Shown: in pieces, positions 39,868-48,298 of the stretch
Position numbering within the stretch: the first letter of the stretch is position 1
Layout of the letters: every line of letters starts with the position of its first letter
From: Lacihabitans soyangensis
GTDB lineage: Bacteria; Bacteroidota; Bacteroidia; Cytophagales; Spirosomataceae
DNA length: 64,000 nucleotides
Assembly: GCF_024343775.1 (NCBI RefSeq)
Contig: NZ_RJUF01000014.1
Span: 19,729 to 83,728, forward strand
Direction: 5' to 3'
Translations under genes and position numbers: made by a program
The notes under the pieces: generated by a model
Database searches by the model: none
What the model was told of the DNA's origin: nothing
What the model saw: the letters and a program-made list of their open reading frames with translations, nothing else

Positions 39868-40800
39868 ATGAAAAAAATAAAATTAGTATTTTCACTGGTT
39901 GCAGCATTATTTGTAGCATCAGCGTGTACCGACTTCGTGGAGCCTGCTATTCCTTATAACGGCTTTGAAACGGGTACATATTTGAAAACAATCACTGCAC
40001 CTGCCTCAATTAACTTCTTTGATCTGGCTAACTCGCCGTTTAAAGTTTTATTAGAGTGTCATGCGGTTGATAAAATTAACAATGTCAAAAATGTTGACAT
40101 TTATGTTAATCATAGAAGGGGTAACACTGTAACAAAAGAGGTTTTATTGACCAACATCGATGGTTCAGCATTCACTACTACGGCTGATTCTAAATGGCCA
40201 AGAGGAACTATCAATGTACCAATGGCTACTACTCTTTCGAAACTTGGTTTCTCTACTACTAACCTAAGAGGTGGGGATTTCATTGAATATCGCTTGGTGC
40301 TGACTACACTGGATGGTAAGACGTTTTCAAACAATAATATGAGTTCAAATATTAATGATCCATACTATGCATCTCCATTTTTCTACAGAGTAGCTGTTGT
40401 TTGTCCTTCTAACTTGGCAGGTACTTATGACTATACCACTACAAATATCACTGGTTCAGTTGCAGATGGAGCGAATCCTGCAGCATGTGGTACTGGAGTA
40501 TCTGGTAAAGTAACACTTACTGCTACATCTACGGCTGGTGAATATACTGTTTCTGATGGTACATTTGGACAATACGCATGTGCTTGGAATGACAATCCAG
40601 CCACAGGTTCTATCAGATTTACTGATGCTTGCGGTAAAATTGGGATGAAAGGTACGGATCAATATGGTTTGGCTTACAGTCTTACTTATATCAGTAATAC
40701 AGCTACTGAATTGAAATTCAAATGGCAAAATAACTTTGGAGATTCAGGTATCACTACCTTGAAAAGATCTTCAGGTTCATGGCCAAACGGTTTGAACTAA
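39868..40800 (+). CDS. Surface lipoprotein of the SusCD unit
   Basis: The 310-residue protein has a lipoprotein signal (MKKIKLVFSLVAALFVASAC). The first part (about 25-170) is beta-rich, reminiscent of an immunoglobulin-like domain. The C-terminal part (about 175-305) begins VVCPSNLAGTYDYTTTN and has four Cys residues (CPSN, AACG, YACA, DACG), a pattern fitting two disulphides in a beta-sandwich. It occupies the place of SusE/SusF in starch loci, so an accessory surface binding role is likely. No catalytic motif was seen. It starts 18 bp after susD. Confidence 0.75.
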   Translation: MKKIKLVFSLVAALFVASACTDFVEPAIPYNGFETGTYLKTITAPASINFFDLANSPFKVLLECHAVDKINNVKNVDIYVNHRRGNTVTKEVLLTNIDGSAFTTTADSKWPRGTINVPMATTLSKLGFSTTNLRGGDFIEYRLVLTTLDGKTFSNNNMSSNINDPYYASPFFYRVAVVCPSNLAGTYDYTTTNITGSVADGANPAACGTGVSGKVTLTATSTAGEYTVSDGTFGQYACAWNDNPATGSIRFTDACGKIGMKGTDQYGLAYSLTYISNTATELKFKWQNNFGDSGITTLKRSSGSWPNGLN

Positions 40801-40820
40801 TACTTTTTCAATCTGAAATA

Positions 40821-40852
40821 AAAAAAGCAAGGCTTCGGTCTTGCTTTTTTTT
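40821..40852 (+). terminator. Terminator of the susC-susD-lipoprotein unit (UUCG tetraloop)
   Basis: AAAAAAGCAAGGC pairs with GTCTTGCTTTTTT (one G-U pair) around the tetraloop TTCG (40834-40837), the extra-stable C(UUCG)G class, followed by T residues. Confidence 0.88.
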
Positions 40853-40966
40853 TATATACCTGCAACAAGATTTTTCTAAACGTGAAATTCAAATGTTTAT
40901 TTTAAAAACCGAGTGATTTGAAAAATCGCTCTACGGGGTTCTCTATGTATTCTGTAATTAAAAGCG

Positions 40967-40974
40967 TAATTTTG
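40967..40974 (+). promoter_or_regulatory. -7 box of the ABC-F gene
   Basis: TAATTTTG matches TAnnTTTG and ends 28 bp before the ATG at 41003. No clear TTG -33 element is visible. Confidence 0.4.
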
Positions 40975-41002
40975 CATTTTATAATTACCAGAGAAATACT
41001 TC

Positions 41003-42904
41003 ATGTTAACTATTAACAATCTTTCTTTCTACTTCGGCGGAAGAGCCATTTTTGAAGACGCCAACTTACAAATTAAACCTAAAGACAAAATAGGTCTGAT
41101 AGGTTTAAATGGTAAAGGTAAATCAACTCTTCTGAAAATAATAGTAGGCGAATACCAACCCGATGCAGGAAATATATCGAAATCGGGAGATTGTACCATT
41201 GGTTTCCTAAACCAAGACCTCCTCTCCTACCAAACCGACGACTCCATACTTAATGTGGCCATGCAGGGTTTTGAACGCCAACTAGAGCTTCATCACCAAA
41301 TAGAGGAGGTTTTACACCAAATGGAGACGGACTATAAAGATGAGTTGGTTGAGAAATTGGGTGAATTACAACATGAATTTGATTTGCTTGATGGGTATTC
41401 GATAGAATCAAAAGCAGAAGAAATACTTGAAGGCTTAGGCTTTAAGACCTGGGAGTTGCACAAACCCTTAAGGCAGTTTTCGGGAGGCTGGCGTATGCGT
41501 GTGATGTTAGCTAAATTGCTTCTTGCGAAACCGTCGATACTTTTACTTGACGAACCCACCAACCACTTGGACTTGCCCTCTATTCAATGGGTTGAGAAAT
41601 ATATCGCCAACTACGAAAATGCCGTTGTGGTAGTTTCACACGACAGACAATTCCTTGACAATGTGTGCACTACTACCGTAGAAGTAGCTAATACCAAACT
41701 CAATTATTACCCGGGTAACTATTCGTTTTTTGTAGAGGAAAAAGCACTGAGAAACGAAATACAAAAAGGAGCCTATGAGAATCAACAAGCTCAAATACGC
41801 CAAACCGAAAGGTTCATAGAGCGTTTTAAGGCCAAAGCCACCAAGGCACGTCAGGTACAGTCAAGAGTTAAAGCTTTGAACAGAATGGATGTAATAGACG
41901 ATGTGATAGACGATGCAGCAAAAGTACATTTCAAGTTTAAGTTTGGCACGCAACCAGGTCGTCATGTGATGGCACTGGAAAATATCAGCAAGGAATACCC
42001 GAATAATCCGATACTCAAAAATACTTCTGCCACCATCGAACGTGGAGACAAGATAGTGTTGATTGGTGCCAATGGAAAAGGTAAATCTACGCTTTTGAGA
42101 ATTATAGCAGGTACTGAAGAAGCCAAAGGCGAACGAAAACTTGGTCATAACGTAAATTTCTCCTTCTATGCACAGCATCAGTTAGAATCTCTTCACATGG
42201 AGGAAACACTTTTGGAAGAACTAAAATATGCAGATGCCTCCAAATCCGAAACAGAATTGAGATCAGTGTTGGGTTGTTTTTTATTTGGTGGCGAGGATGT
42301 ATTCAAGAAAATAAAGGTATTATCTGGTGGGGAAAAATCAAGGGTGGCATTGGCTAAAATTCTGATTTCAGAAGCCAACTTTTTGTTACTGGATGAGCCT
42401 ACCAACCACTTGGATATGCAGTCTGTGAATATTCTTGTGCAAGCTTTAGACCAATATGAAGGTACTTATGTAGTTGTGTCTCACGACAGGCACTTTATAA
42501 GCCGAGTATCCAACAAAGTATGGTACATTGAAGACCAAGAAATTAAGCAGTTCCCTGGCGGATACGATGAATTTGTGATATGGATGGAAGATAATGGTAA
42601 AACTTTAGACGAACCTATCAAAAAAGCCGTTAAAGAACCTGAGGTAAAAGTTCAGAAAGCACCAGAACCAAAGCCTGTTAAAAAAGAAAATAAGAAACTA
42701 GAGAGAGAGATTGGAGATTTAGAAGACAAAATAATGGCCACGGAGGAAAAAATTAGTTTGACCGAAAACCAACTGGCTGATCCAGAAGTTTTTTCTAATC
42801 CAGAAGCCCTTAAAAAGGCCAATGCCGAATATGCCAATCTTAAAAAGGAACTGGTGACGCTAAATGAAACTTGGGAAGAAAAAATGATGGAATTGGAGGC
42901 ATGA
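41003..42904 (+). CDS. ABC-F family ATPase
   Basis: The 633-residue cytosolic protein has two ABC domains and no membrane segments. Domain 1: Walker A GLNGKGKST, signature FSGGWRMR, Walker B SILLLDEPTNHLD. Domain 2: GANGKGKST, LSGGEKSRVALA, FLLLDEPTNHLD. Between them lies the ABC-F linker (RFIERFKAKATKARQVQSRVKALNRMD, about 272-300). A charged coiled-coil tail (about 540-633) resembles Uup-type members. ABC-F proteins act on the ribosome during translation or antibiotic protection; here a housekeeping role is likely. Its stop overlaps the next gene's start by four bases (ATGA). Confidence 0.93.
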   Translation: MLTINNLSFYFGGRAIFEDANLQIKPKDKIGLIGLNGKGKSTLLKIIVGEYQPDAGNISKSGDCTIGFLNQDLLSYQTDDSILNVAMQGFERQLELHHQIEEVLHQMETDYKDELVEKLGELQHEFDLLDGYSIESKAEEILEGLGFKTWELHKPLRQFSGGWRMRVMLAKLLLAKPSILLLDEPTNHLDLPSIQWVEKYIANYENAVVVVSHDRQFLDNVCTTTVEVANTKLNYYPGNYSFFVEEKALRNEIQKGAYENQQAQIRQTERFIERFKAKATKARQVQSRVKALNRMDVIDDVIDDAAKVHFKFKFGTQPGRHVMALENISKEYPNNPILKNTSATIERGDKIVLIGANGKGKSTLLRIIAGTEEAKGERKLGHNVNFSFYAQHQLESLHMEETLLEELKYADASKSETELRSVLGCFLFGGEDVFKKIKVLSGGEKSRVALAKILISEANFLLLDEPTNHLDMQSVNILVQALDQYEGTYVVVSHDRHFISRVSNKVWYIEDQEIKQFPGGYDEFVIWMEDNGKTLDEPIKKAVKEPEVKVQKAPEPKPVKKENKKLEREIGDLEDKIMATEEKISLTENQLADPEVFSNPEALKKANAEYANLKKELVTLNETWEEKMMELEA

Positions 42905-44202
42905 GAAATGTTGTGGTTTATATTTTCATTTTACTGTTTACGCATTTCGGTTTTTGTGCCAAAAATACTGGAAGTGTAAAATCTCCTGAAACTTTGAAGG
43001 GGGAGTCCACTTCAGGAAATGACTATATAAAAACCATTTTACTTTATGGCTACAGCCCAAATGATAATTTCAACGAAAGATACAATAATGCAGCAGTTAT
43101 CAATAGAAATATAGCCAATGCTAGTTTGATACTCGAATTTGATGATTTAAGGGCCAAATACGCTTCTTTTAGTGCCAAAATAATTCACTGCGATTATAAC
43201 TGGGAAAAATCGAATTTAGCCGAAATGGAATACCTTGAAGGCTTCAATGAGTTTTTTATCAATAATTACCAGATATCTCAAAATACCAAAACGCCTTATT
43301 ACCACTACAGTTTTAAATTACCCAAAACCAAAATAAGTGGAAATTTCATTCTTCAAGTTTTTGAAAATCAAACTGAAGGAACGCCAGTTTTTGAAAGAAA
43401 ATTTAGAGTTTTTGACCAAATGATTGGTATTGACGGCGGAATAATTCCAGCCCAAGACCCGCAATATTGGAAAACACATCAGCAGCTCAATGTAAAAATT
43501 GACCTTGGCAACTATAACATTGCTTTTCCTCAAAGAGAATTAAAAATTGTAATTCGACAAAATCAGAGAGACGACAAACTAACTGAAATAAAAAACACTA
43601 ACCTTGTGAATTCAGGAAGAAACTCTTTTTCATTGAAGTATTTCGACAGCGAAAACCTTTTTAAAGCCGGCAATGAATTCCGATTTGTGGATTTGACGAG
43701 TTCGTTTAAAAAAGGTCAAAATATTCAGGCTATAAAACTCGGAACTCCTGACGAAATAACGGTGGTAACCCAAAACAAGAGATCAAACAAAGGCTACTTG
43801 AACGCTTACGACAATGACGGCGGCTACATCATTACCAATCTCGAAAACGGTGAAATTGACCTGAATTCAGATTACATGGAGGTAAAATTTACATTAAATA
43901 TCCCCTACGAAGAATCGGGCAATAAACCAATGATAGCGGGAAAATTGGTGGATTGGGAAAACGAGGAGCTGGATTTCAATCCAAACACCCAACTGTATGA
44001 GAAAACGCTTACGCTCAAACAAGGTGTGTATGATTTTGGATTTACACTTAAAAATGTGAATAACGAAAAAATAGACGAAGATATTTACGAAGGGAATTTC
44101 TCAGACACCAACAACACCTACGAGGTATTTATCTACCACAAACCTCCTGGCAAACGCTCCGAGTTGTTAGTCGCTTATCAAATGCTGAAAAATAGGCAAT
44201 AA
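42901..44202 (+). CDS. DUF5103 secreted protein, T9SS Plug-like
   Basis: The 434-residue product has a signal peptide (MRNVVVYIFILLFTHFGFC). KTILLYGYSPNDNFNERYNNAAVINRN, then IIHCDYNWEKSNLAEMEYLEGF and FERKFRVFD are hallmarks of DUF5103, the domain of the Plug protein found bound to the SprA translocon of the type IX secretion system. The C-terminal region about 325-430 looks like an E-set/CBM48 type beta-sandwich (GKLVDWENEELDFN...YEKTLTLKQGVYDFGF). I use the ATG at 42901, which overlaps the ABC-F stop. It probably seals or controls the T9SS outer-membrane pore. Confidence 0.82.
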   Translation: MRNVVVYIFILLFTHFGFCAKNTGSVKSPETLKGESTSGNDYIKTILLYGYSPNDNFNERYNNAAVINRNIANASLILEFDDLRAKYASFSAKIIHCDYNWEKSNLAEMEYLEGFNEFFINNYQISQNTKTPYYHYSFKLPKTKISGNFILQVFENQTEGTPVFERKFRVFDQMIGIDGGIIPAQDPQYWKTHQQLNVKIDLGNYNIAFPQRELKIVIRQNQRDDKLTEIKNTNLVNSGRNSFSLKYFDSENLFKAGNEFRFVDLTSSFKKGQNIQAIKLGTPDEITVVTQNKRSNKGYLNAYDNDGGYIITNLENGEIDLNSDYMEVKFTLNIPYEESGNKPMIAGKLVDWENEELDFNPNTQLYEKTLTLKQGVYDFGFTLKNVNNEKIDEDIYEGNFSDTNNTYEVFIYHKPPGKRSELLVAYQMLKNRQ

Positions 44203-44257
44203 AAAATGACCAAATCCGAAGATTCAGCCATTTCCTTGACATACTCTTAATCAAAAC

Positions 44258-44893
44258 TTACTTATTCGGCTGTGGCGTATAACGCAAATATGGTTTTACC
44301 TCTCTCACTCCTTTTGGAAACTTCTCGATAGCATCAGCCGTAGATATAGAAGGCACCACAATGGCGTCGTCTCCGTCTTTCCAGTCAGCAGGCGTGGCCA
44401 CTGAATACTGAGCCGTAAGCTGTAAAGAATCTATAACTCTTAACAACTCTTGGAAGTTCCTACCTGTAGAAGCAGGGTAGGTCAACATGAGTTTGATTTT
44501 TTTATCGGGCCCAATGATGAATACCGAACGAACTGTAGCCTTTTCAGAAGCATTTGGGTGAATCATGTCATACAATTCGGCCACAACTTTATTGGGATCC
44601 GCAATGATGGGGAAATTCATTTTGACACCATTCACTTCCTCAATATCAGGTACCCACCTGTTGTGAGACGCCAAACTATCCACCGAAATGGCAATAACCT
44701 TAACTCCTTTCTTTTCAAAATCCCCTTTTAACAAGGCTGTCTTGCCTAACTCAGTAGTACAAACTGGTGTAAAATCTGCAGGATGTGAAAATAACATACC
44801 CCAAGAATCTCCCAACCATTCGTGAAAATTGATGTGACCTTGTGTAGTCTCCGCCGAAAAATCTGGTGCGATATCGCCTAATCTGAGTGACAT
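44258..44893 (-). CDS. 1-Cys peroxiredoxin (Prx6 subfamily)
   Basis: The 211-residue enzyme reduces peroxides. The active-site block HPADFTPVCTTELG has the peroxidatic Cys45. A second typical resolving Cys is absent, and the C-terminal segment (YSVATPADWKDGDDAIVVPSIS...GVREVKPYLRYTPQ) is the Prx6 signature. It is cytosolic with no signal peptide. The gene stands alone, convergent with the Plug-like gene and divergent from the ABC transporter unit. Confidence 0.95.
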   Translation of the reverse strand: MSLRLGDIAPDFSAETTQGHINFHEWLGDSWGMLFSHPADFTPVCTTELGKTALLKGDFEKKGVKVIAISVDSLASHNRWVPDIEEVNGVKMNFPIIADPNKVVAELYDMIHPNASEKATVRSVFIIGPDKKIKLMLTYPASTGRNFQELLRVIDSLQLTAQYSVATPADWKDGDDAIVVPSISTADAIEKFPKGVREVKPYLRYTPQPNK

Positions 44894-44994
44894 AACATTT
44901 AATATTTAAATTGATAATCTCTAAAAGGATAACAATTCTGAGAGCTTAATAATTGCATAATGGCTTATTTTTCAAACAAAAATCCAAAAGCATT

Positions 44995-45024
44995 TTTGAA
45001 TACTGATAAACTGGATTATTTTTG
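44995..45024 (+). promoter_or_regulatory. Promoter of the ABC/His-rich/DUF3299 operon
   Basis: TTTG (44995-44998), 18 bases, then TATTTTTG (45017-45024): a near-ideal Bacteroidota promoter 18 bp before the first ATG. Confidence 0.65.
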
Positions 45025-45042
45025 AATAAATAATAAAGATTG

Positions 45043-45669
45043 ATGCTCCAAACCGATTCTTTGAAATTTTCGTACCCCAAAGGTCACACATTTAGCTTCC
45101 CAAATATTAGCTGCAAGGCTGAAGAAACATTACTAATTTTGGGCAACTCAGGCACTGGGAAAACCACATTTTTAAATTTAATAGCACTTCTGCTACGTCC
45201 GAGTTCGGGTGAATTACGGATTAATAACACCGAAACAGCAAATTTATCGGAAAAACAAATAACGGAGTTTAGAGCACAAAATATCGGGATAGTTTTCCAA
45301 AAACCATATTTCGTAAATGCACTTAATGTCTCCGAAAATCTCTTACTGGCCAATTATCTGGGAAATAAAGCTTTGAACAAAAGCAAAGCTGCGGAATTAG
45401 CTAAAGATTTGGGTTTTGAGTATTTATTATCCAAAAAAGTCCAAGAACTAAGTGGTGGAGAGCAGCAGCGGGTATGTATAGCTCGGGCATTGATGAATAC
45501 GCCAAAGGTAATCTTGGCAGATGAGCCCACCTCAGCACTTGACGATGAGAACTGCGAAAAAGTAGCAGATTTGCTAGAAAAACAATCTAAACTGATTGGA
45601 GCTGCCCTAATTATAGTTACACACGACCATCGTCTTAAATCAAGATTTACTAACCAAATTACACTCTAA
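45043..45669 (+). CDS. ABC transporter ATP-binding protein (MacB/LolD-like; ZrgB-like by context)
   Basis: The 208-residue ATPase has Walker A GNSGTGKTT, the Q-loop FQKPYFVNALNVSENLL, signature ELSGGEQQRVCIARALM, Walker B VILADEPTSALDDENC and the H-loop IIVTHDHRL. This is the short LolD/MacB type that pairs with FtsX-like permeases. I use the ATG at 45043 rather than the TTG just before it. It is one base from the permease gene. With the His-rich permease and DUF3299-like gene it resembles the ABC part of the Vibrio Zrg zinc system; that link is my inference. Confidence 0.9.
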   Translation: MLQTDSLKFSYPKGHTFSFPNISCKAEETLLILGNSGTGKTTFLNLIALLLRPSSGELRINNTETANLSEKQITEFRAQNIGIVFQKPYFVNALNVSENLLLANYLGNKALNKSKAAELAKDLGFEYLLSKKVQELSGGEQQRVCIARALMNTPKVILADEPTSALDDENCEKVADLLEKQSKLIGAALIIVTHDHRLKSRFTNQITL

Positions 45670-45670
45670 A

Positions 45671-46894
45671 ATGCTATTAAAAATCGTTTGGAAAAATATT
45701 TGGGCAAAAAAACTGAATAGCTTCCTTTGTATATTATTGATGATGTTTGGTATCAGCATAATTTCATTATTGATTAATATTGGTAACCAATTGCAGGATA
45801 AATTTTCGAAAAACATTTCGGGAATAGACATGGTGGTTGGAGCCAAAGGAAGCCCGCTGCAATTGATTCTGTCAGGAGTTTACCAAATAGACGCTCCTAC
45901 TGGGAATATCCCCATGTCGGAGTTGCAATCGCTACAAACCAACCCCCTGGTCAAACAAGTGTTGCCGCTTTCTATGGGCGACAACTACCAAGGTTTCAGA
46001 ATTGTGGGAACTACTTACCCCTATTTGAAGCATTTTGAGGCCGATTACGCAGAAGGTGTGGGTTTTAAAAACAATATGGAAGTGGTAGTCGGTGCTACTG
46101 TGGCTCGCAAACTCAACTTAAAGCTCAATGAAAGTTTCGCCAGTTCGCATGGTTTTGAAAAAGAAGGCGAGGCACATGGCGATAAAAAATACAAGGTGGT
46201 GGGTATCCTTAAATCAAACAATTCGGTGATTGATAACCTGATATTGTGCAACTTAAACAGTATTTGGGAAATTCATAAGCACGAGGAGGAACACGCTAGT
46301 GAAACACCTGAGGAGCATGCCGAACACGCCAATGAAGCTACTGAAAGTGGTCACGACATTACTTGTGCTTTAATTAAATTCAGGTCACCTATGGGTTTAA
46401 TGACTATTCCGAGGTTAATTAACCAAAATACCAAAATGCAAGCCGCTTTACCAGCCATTGAAATCAACCGATTGTTTGAACTCATGGGCATTGGTATTGA
46501 CGCCTTCAAAGCATTGGCCATAGCCATTATGCTTATCAGCGGTATAAGTGTGTTTGTAACGCTATACAATGCCCTCAAAGAACGTAAATACGAAATGGCC
46601 CTGATGCTTTCGATGGGCGGCAAAAGAACTAAACTTTTTTTCATGCTGATGTTCGAAGGTTTGTTCTTAAGTCTTTCCGGCTACATATTAGGCATTTTAT
46701 TGAGCAGATTAGGTCTTTGGGTAGCTTCGAGAATGCTAGACCAAAACTTTAATTTCGACCTTCAACAAAGTATGCTTCAAAAAGAAGAAATATATTTGTT
46801 GATTGCAGCGTTATTAGTTGGTATTTTTGCAGCAATTATACCTTCCTTAGGTATTTATAGAATTAACATTTCGAAAACATTGGCAAACGATTAA
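45671..46894 (+). CDS. ABC permease, FtsX/MacB-like, with a His-rich periplasmic loop
   Basis: The 407-residue protein has the four-helix MacB/FtsX plan: one N-terminal helix (about 15-37), a large periplasmic domain (about 45-265), then three helices (about 277-300, 322-345, 375-397). Within the periplasmic domain, residues 202-228 contain six His and many Glu/Asp (HKHEEEHASETPEEHAEHA... then GHD), plus H160 and H169 nearby. This low-complexity insertion looks like a metal-binding loop. MacB-type permeases move lipids, peptides or drugs; the His-rich loop here suggests zinc or another metal. It is followed after one base by the DUF3299-like gene. Confidence 0.88.
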   Translation: MLLKIVWKNIWAKKLNSFLCILLMMFGISIISLLINIGNQLQDKFSKNISGIDMVVGAKGSPLQLILSGVYQIDAPTGNIPMSELQSLQTNPLVKQVLPLSMGDNYQGFRIVGTTYPYLKHFEADYAEGVGFKNNMEVVVGATVARKLNLKLNESFASSHGFEKEGEAHGDKKYKVVGILKSNNSVIDNLILCNLNSIWEIHKHEEEHASETPEEHAEHANEATESGHDITCALIKFRSPMGLMTIPRLINQNTKMQAALPAIEINRLFELMGIGIDAFKALAIAIMLISGISVFVTLYNALKERKYEMALMLSMGGKRTKLFFMLMFEGLFLSLSGYILGILLSRLGLWVASRMLDQNFNFDLQQSMLQKEEIYLLIAALLVGIFAAIIPSLGIYRINISKTLAND

Positions 46895-46895
46895 A

Positions 46896-47339
46896 ATGAA
46901 AAAATACGCAGTAATTATATCTTTTCTTGCAGCTATTCCATTTGCTGTAATGGCTTATGCTCCTATCAAAATAACTTGGGAAAATCTCAGAGACGTTACA
47001 TTTAAGAAAAAATGGAATGCTTCTGAGAACATGTTCGTTTTAGAACCACAGTTTGGAGCAAAAGTAAACGCTCTCAAAGGCAAAGAAGTAGCTTTAACAG
47101 GTTATATGATCCCAGTAGACGTAGATGCCAACTACTACGTACTATCCGCCAATCCATTTGCATCATGCTTCTTTTGTGGACAAGCTGGACCTGAGTCGGT
47201 GGTATCTGTAAAGTTCAAGAAAGTAACGAAGAGATTTAATACCGATGATAGATTGACCATCACTGGCGTTTTTACCTTGAACACCGACGATATAAACGAA
47301 CTAAATTACATCATAGACAAAGCTGAAGTAGAATTATGA
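46896..47339 (+). CDS. DUF3299-like exported small protein with C-F-F-C motif
   Basis: The 147-residue product has a signal peptide (MKKYAVIISFLAAIPFAVMA). The mature domain reads ALKGKEVALTGYMIPVDVDANYYVLSANPFASCFFCGQAGPESVVSV; the order GKEV.L.GYM.P, then a Cys-containing loop, resembles DUF3299 proteins. C91 and C94 could bind a metal or form a redox pair. In Vibrio a DUF3299 protein is encoded beside a zinc ABC transporter (Zrg). Its stop overlaps the next start (ATGA). Assignment to DUF3299 is by eye and moderately sure. Confidence 0.65.
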   Translation: MKKYAVIISFLAAIPFAVMAYAPIKITWENLRDVTFKKKWNASENMFVLEPQFGAKVNALKGKEVALTGYMIPVDVDANYYVLSANPFASCFFCGQAGPESVVSVKFKKVTKRFNTDDRLTITGVFTLNTDDINELNYIIDKAEVEL

Positions 47340-47872
47340 AGAATAAATTGGCATTTACTTTAATCGTTACGCTCATTTGCGTTGGAAGTTCATTTGCTCA
47401 ATATGAAAACAACTGGGCCGTTGGTCTAAAAGTTGGCGAACCTTTGGGACTAAATATCAGGAAGTATTTTTCTTATGGCGACAGAGTTTTTGATGTTAAT
47501 GTGGGTAGTTTTGGTTTTTTATATGGAAGAGAAAGAAATTACAGGAAAGAGCAAATATACAACGAGGCTGGTGTCATGGTTCAGGGCCTTTATCAATTTC
47601 ATAGAACACTGGGAAAAAGGGAAAAAATTCGTGTTTATTATGGTTTTGGAGGGCAGATAAACTCAAGAAATAGAACACCGAAACTTGGCGAAAGAGACTC
47701 ATTTAGAGTTATTTCTCTCGGACCAGCGGTTAATTCCGGCATTGAACTTAGTATTCCTGAAAACGACCTATCTGTATTTTTAGACGCAGGAGGTTATGTG
47801 GAGATTGCTCCAAAACCATTCTTTATGGCTCCAAATGTTAATTTAGGACTTAGAATTAATATTATAAAATAA
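47336..47872 (+). CDS. Small outer-membrane beta-barrel-like protein
   Basis: The 178-residue protein has a signal peptide (MKNKLAFTLIVTLICVGSSFAQ). The rest alternates hydrophobic and polar residues in about eight short strands (WAVGLKVGEPLGLNIRKYFS, VFDVNVGSFGFLY, IRVYYGFGGQI, SVFLDAGGYVEI, NVNLGLRINII), as in OmpA/OmpW-size barrels. I do not recognise a named family. It overlaps the DUF3299-like gene by four bases, so it is translationally coupled to it and may be the outer-membrane part of the same system. Confidence 0.65.
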   Translation: MKNKLAFTLIVTLICVGSSFAQYENNWAVGLKVGEPLGLNIRKYFSYGDRVFDVNVGSFGFLYGRERNYRKEQIYNEAGVMVQGLYQFHRTLGKREKIRVYYGFGGQINSRNRTPKLGERDSFRVISLGPAVNSGIELSIPENDLSVFLDAGGYVEIAPKPFFMAPNVNLGLRINIIK

Positions 47873-47934
47873 TTTCCGACTTCGTTCCAACCTTTTGAAA
47901 AGAACTGGACTCCTCATAAAAACACCACGCTTTT

Positions 47935-48270
47935 ATGAGTCCAAAAGTACATTTAGTTGGTAAAACCAACGTGACACCTAGTAATATTATTTTTCTCAAA
48001 GCCGAAGCCAACTACTCGGAGGTTTTTATGCTTGATGGTCAACGAATTATCTTGTCTAAGACCCTAAAACAGATGGAGACACTCTTTGCCCCATTTGGTT
48101 TCTACAGGCCTCACAAATCCTTTCTGATTAATCTGGAGCACGTTGTGTCTTGTTCAGTGCATACGGATAGGCTAATAGAACTTACCAATAACTTCAAGGC
48201 TGAACTCAGCCGAAGAAAAAAGAACGACTTTATGGAAATAAGGAGCAACAAAAAAGTCTCTCATTGCTGA
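47935..48270 (+). CDS. Stand-alone LytTR DNA-binding domain protein
   Basis: The 111-residue protein is a LytTR domain only: IIFLKAEANYSEVFMLDGQRIILSKTLKQMETLF, then FYRPHKSFLINLEHVVSC and LSRRKKNDFME. There is no receiver or membrane domain, so it may be always active, bind a small partner, or sense through the domain itself. It follows the barrel gene by 62 bp on the same strand and could regulate the ABC unit. Its stop codon lies inside a terminator stem. Confidence 0.88.
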   Translation: MSPKVHLVGKTNVTPSNIIFLKAEANYSEVFMLDGQRIILSKTLKQMETLFAPFGFYRPHKSFLINLEHVVSCSVHTDRLIELTNNFKAELSRRKKNDFMEIRSNKKVSHC

Positions 48271-48278
48271 GAGACTTT
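48253..48278. terminator. Bidirectional terminator between the LytTR gene and gltA
   Basis: AAAGTCTCTCA (48253-48263) pairs with TGAGAGACTTT (48268-48278) around TTGC; the stem includes the LytTR stop codon. A and T runs on either side suit both convergent genes. Confidence 0.75.
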
Positions 48279-48298
48279 CTTAAAACTTCTATTATTTT

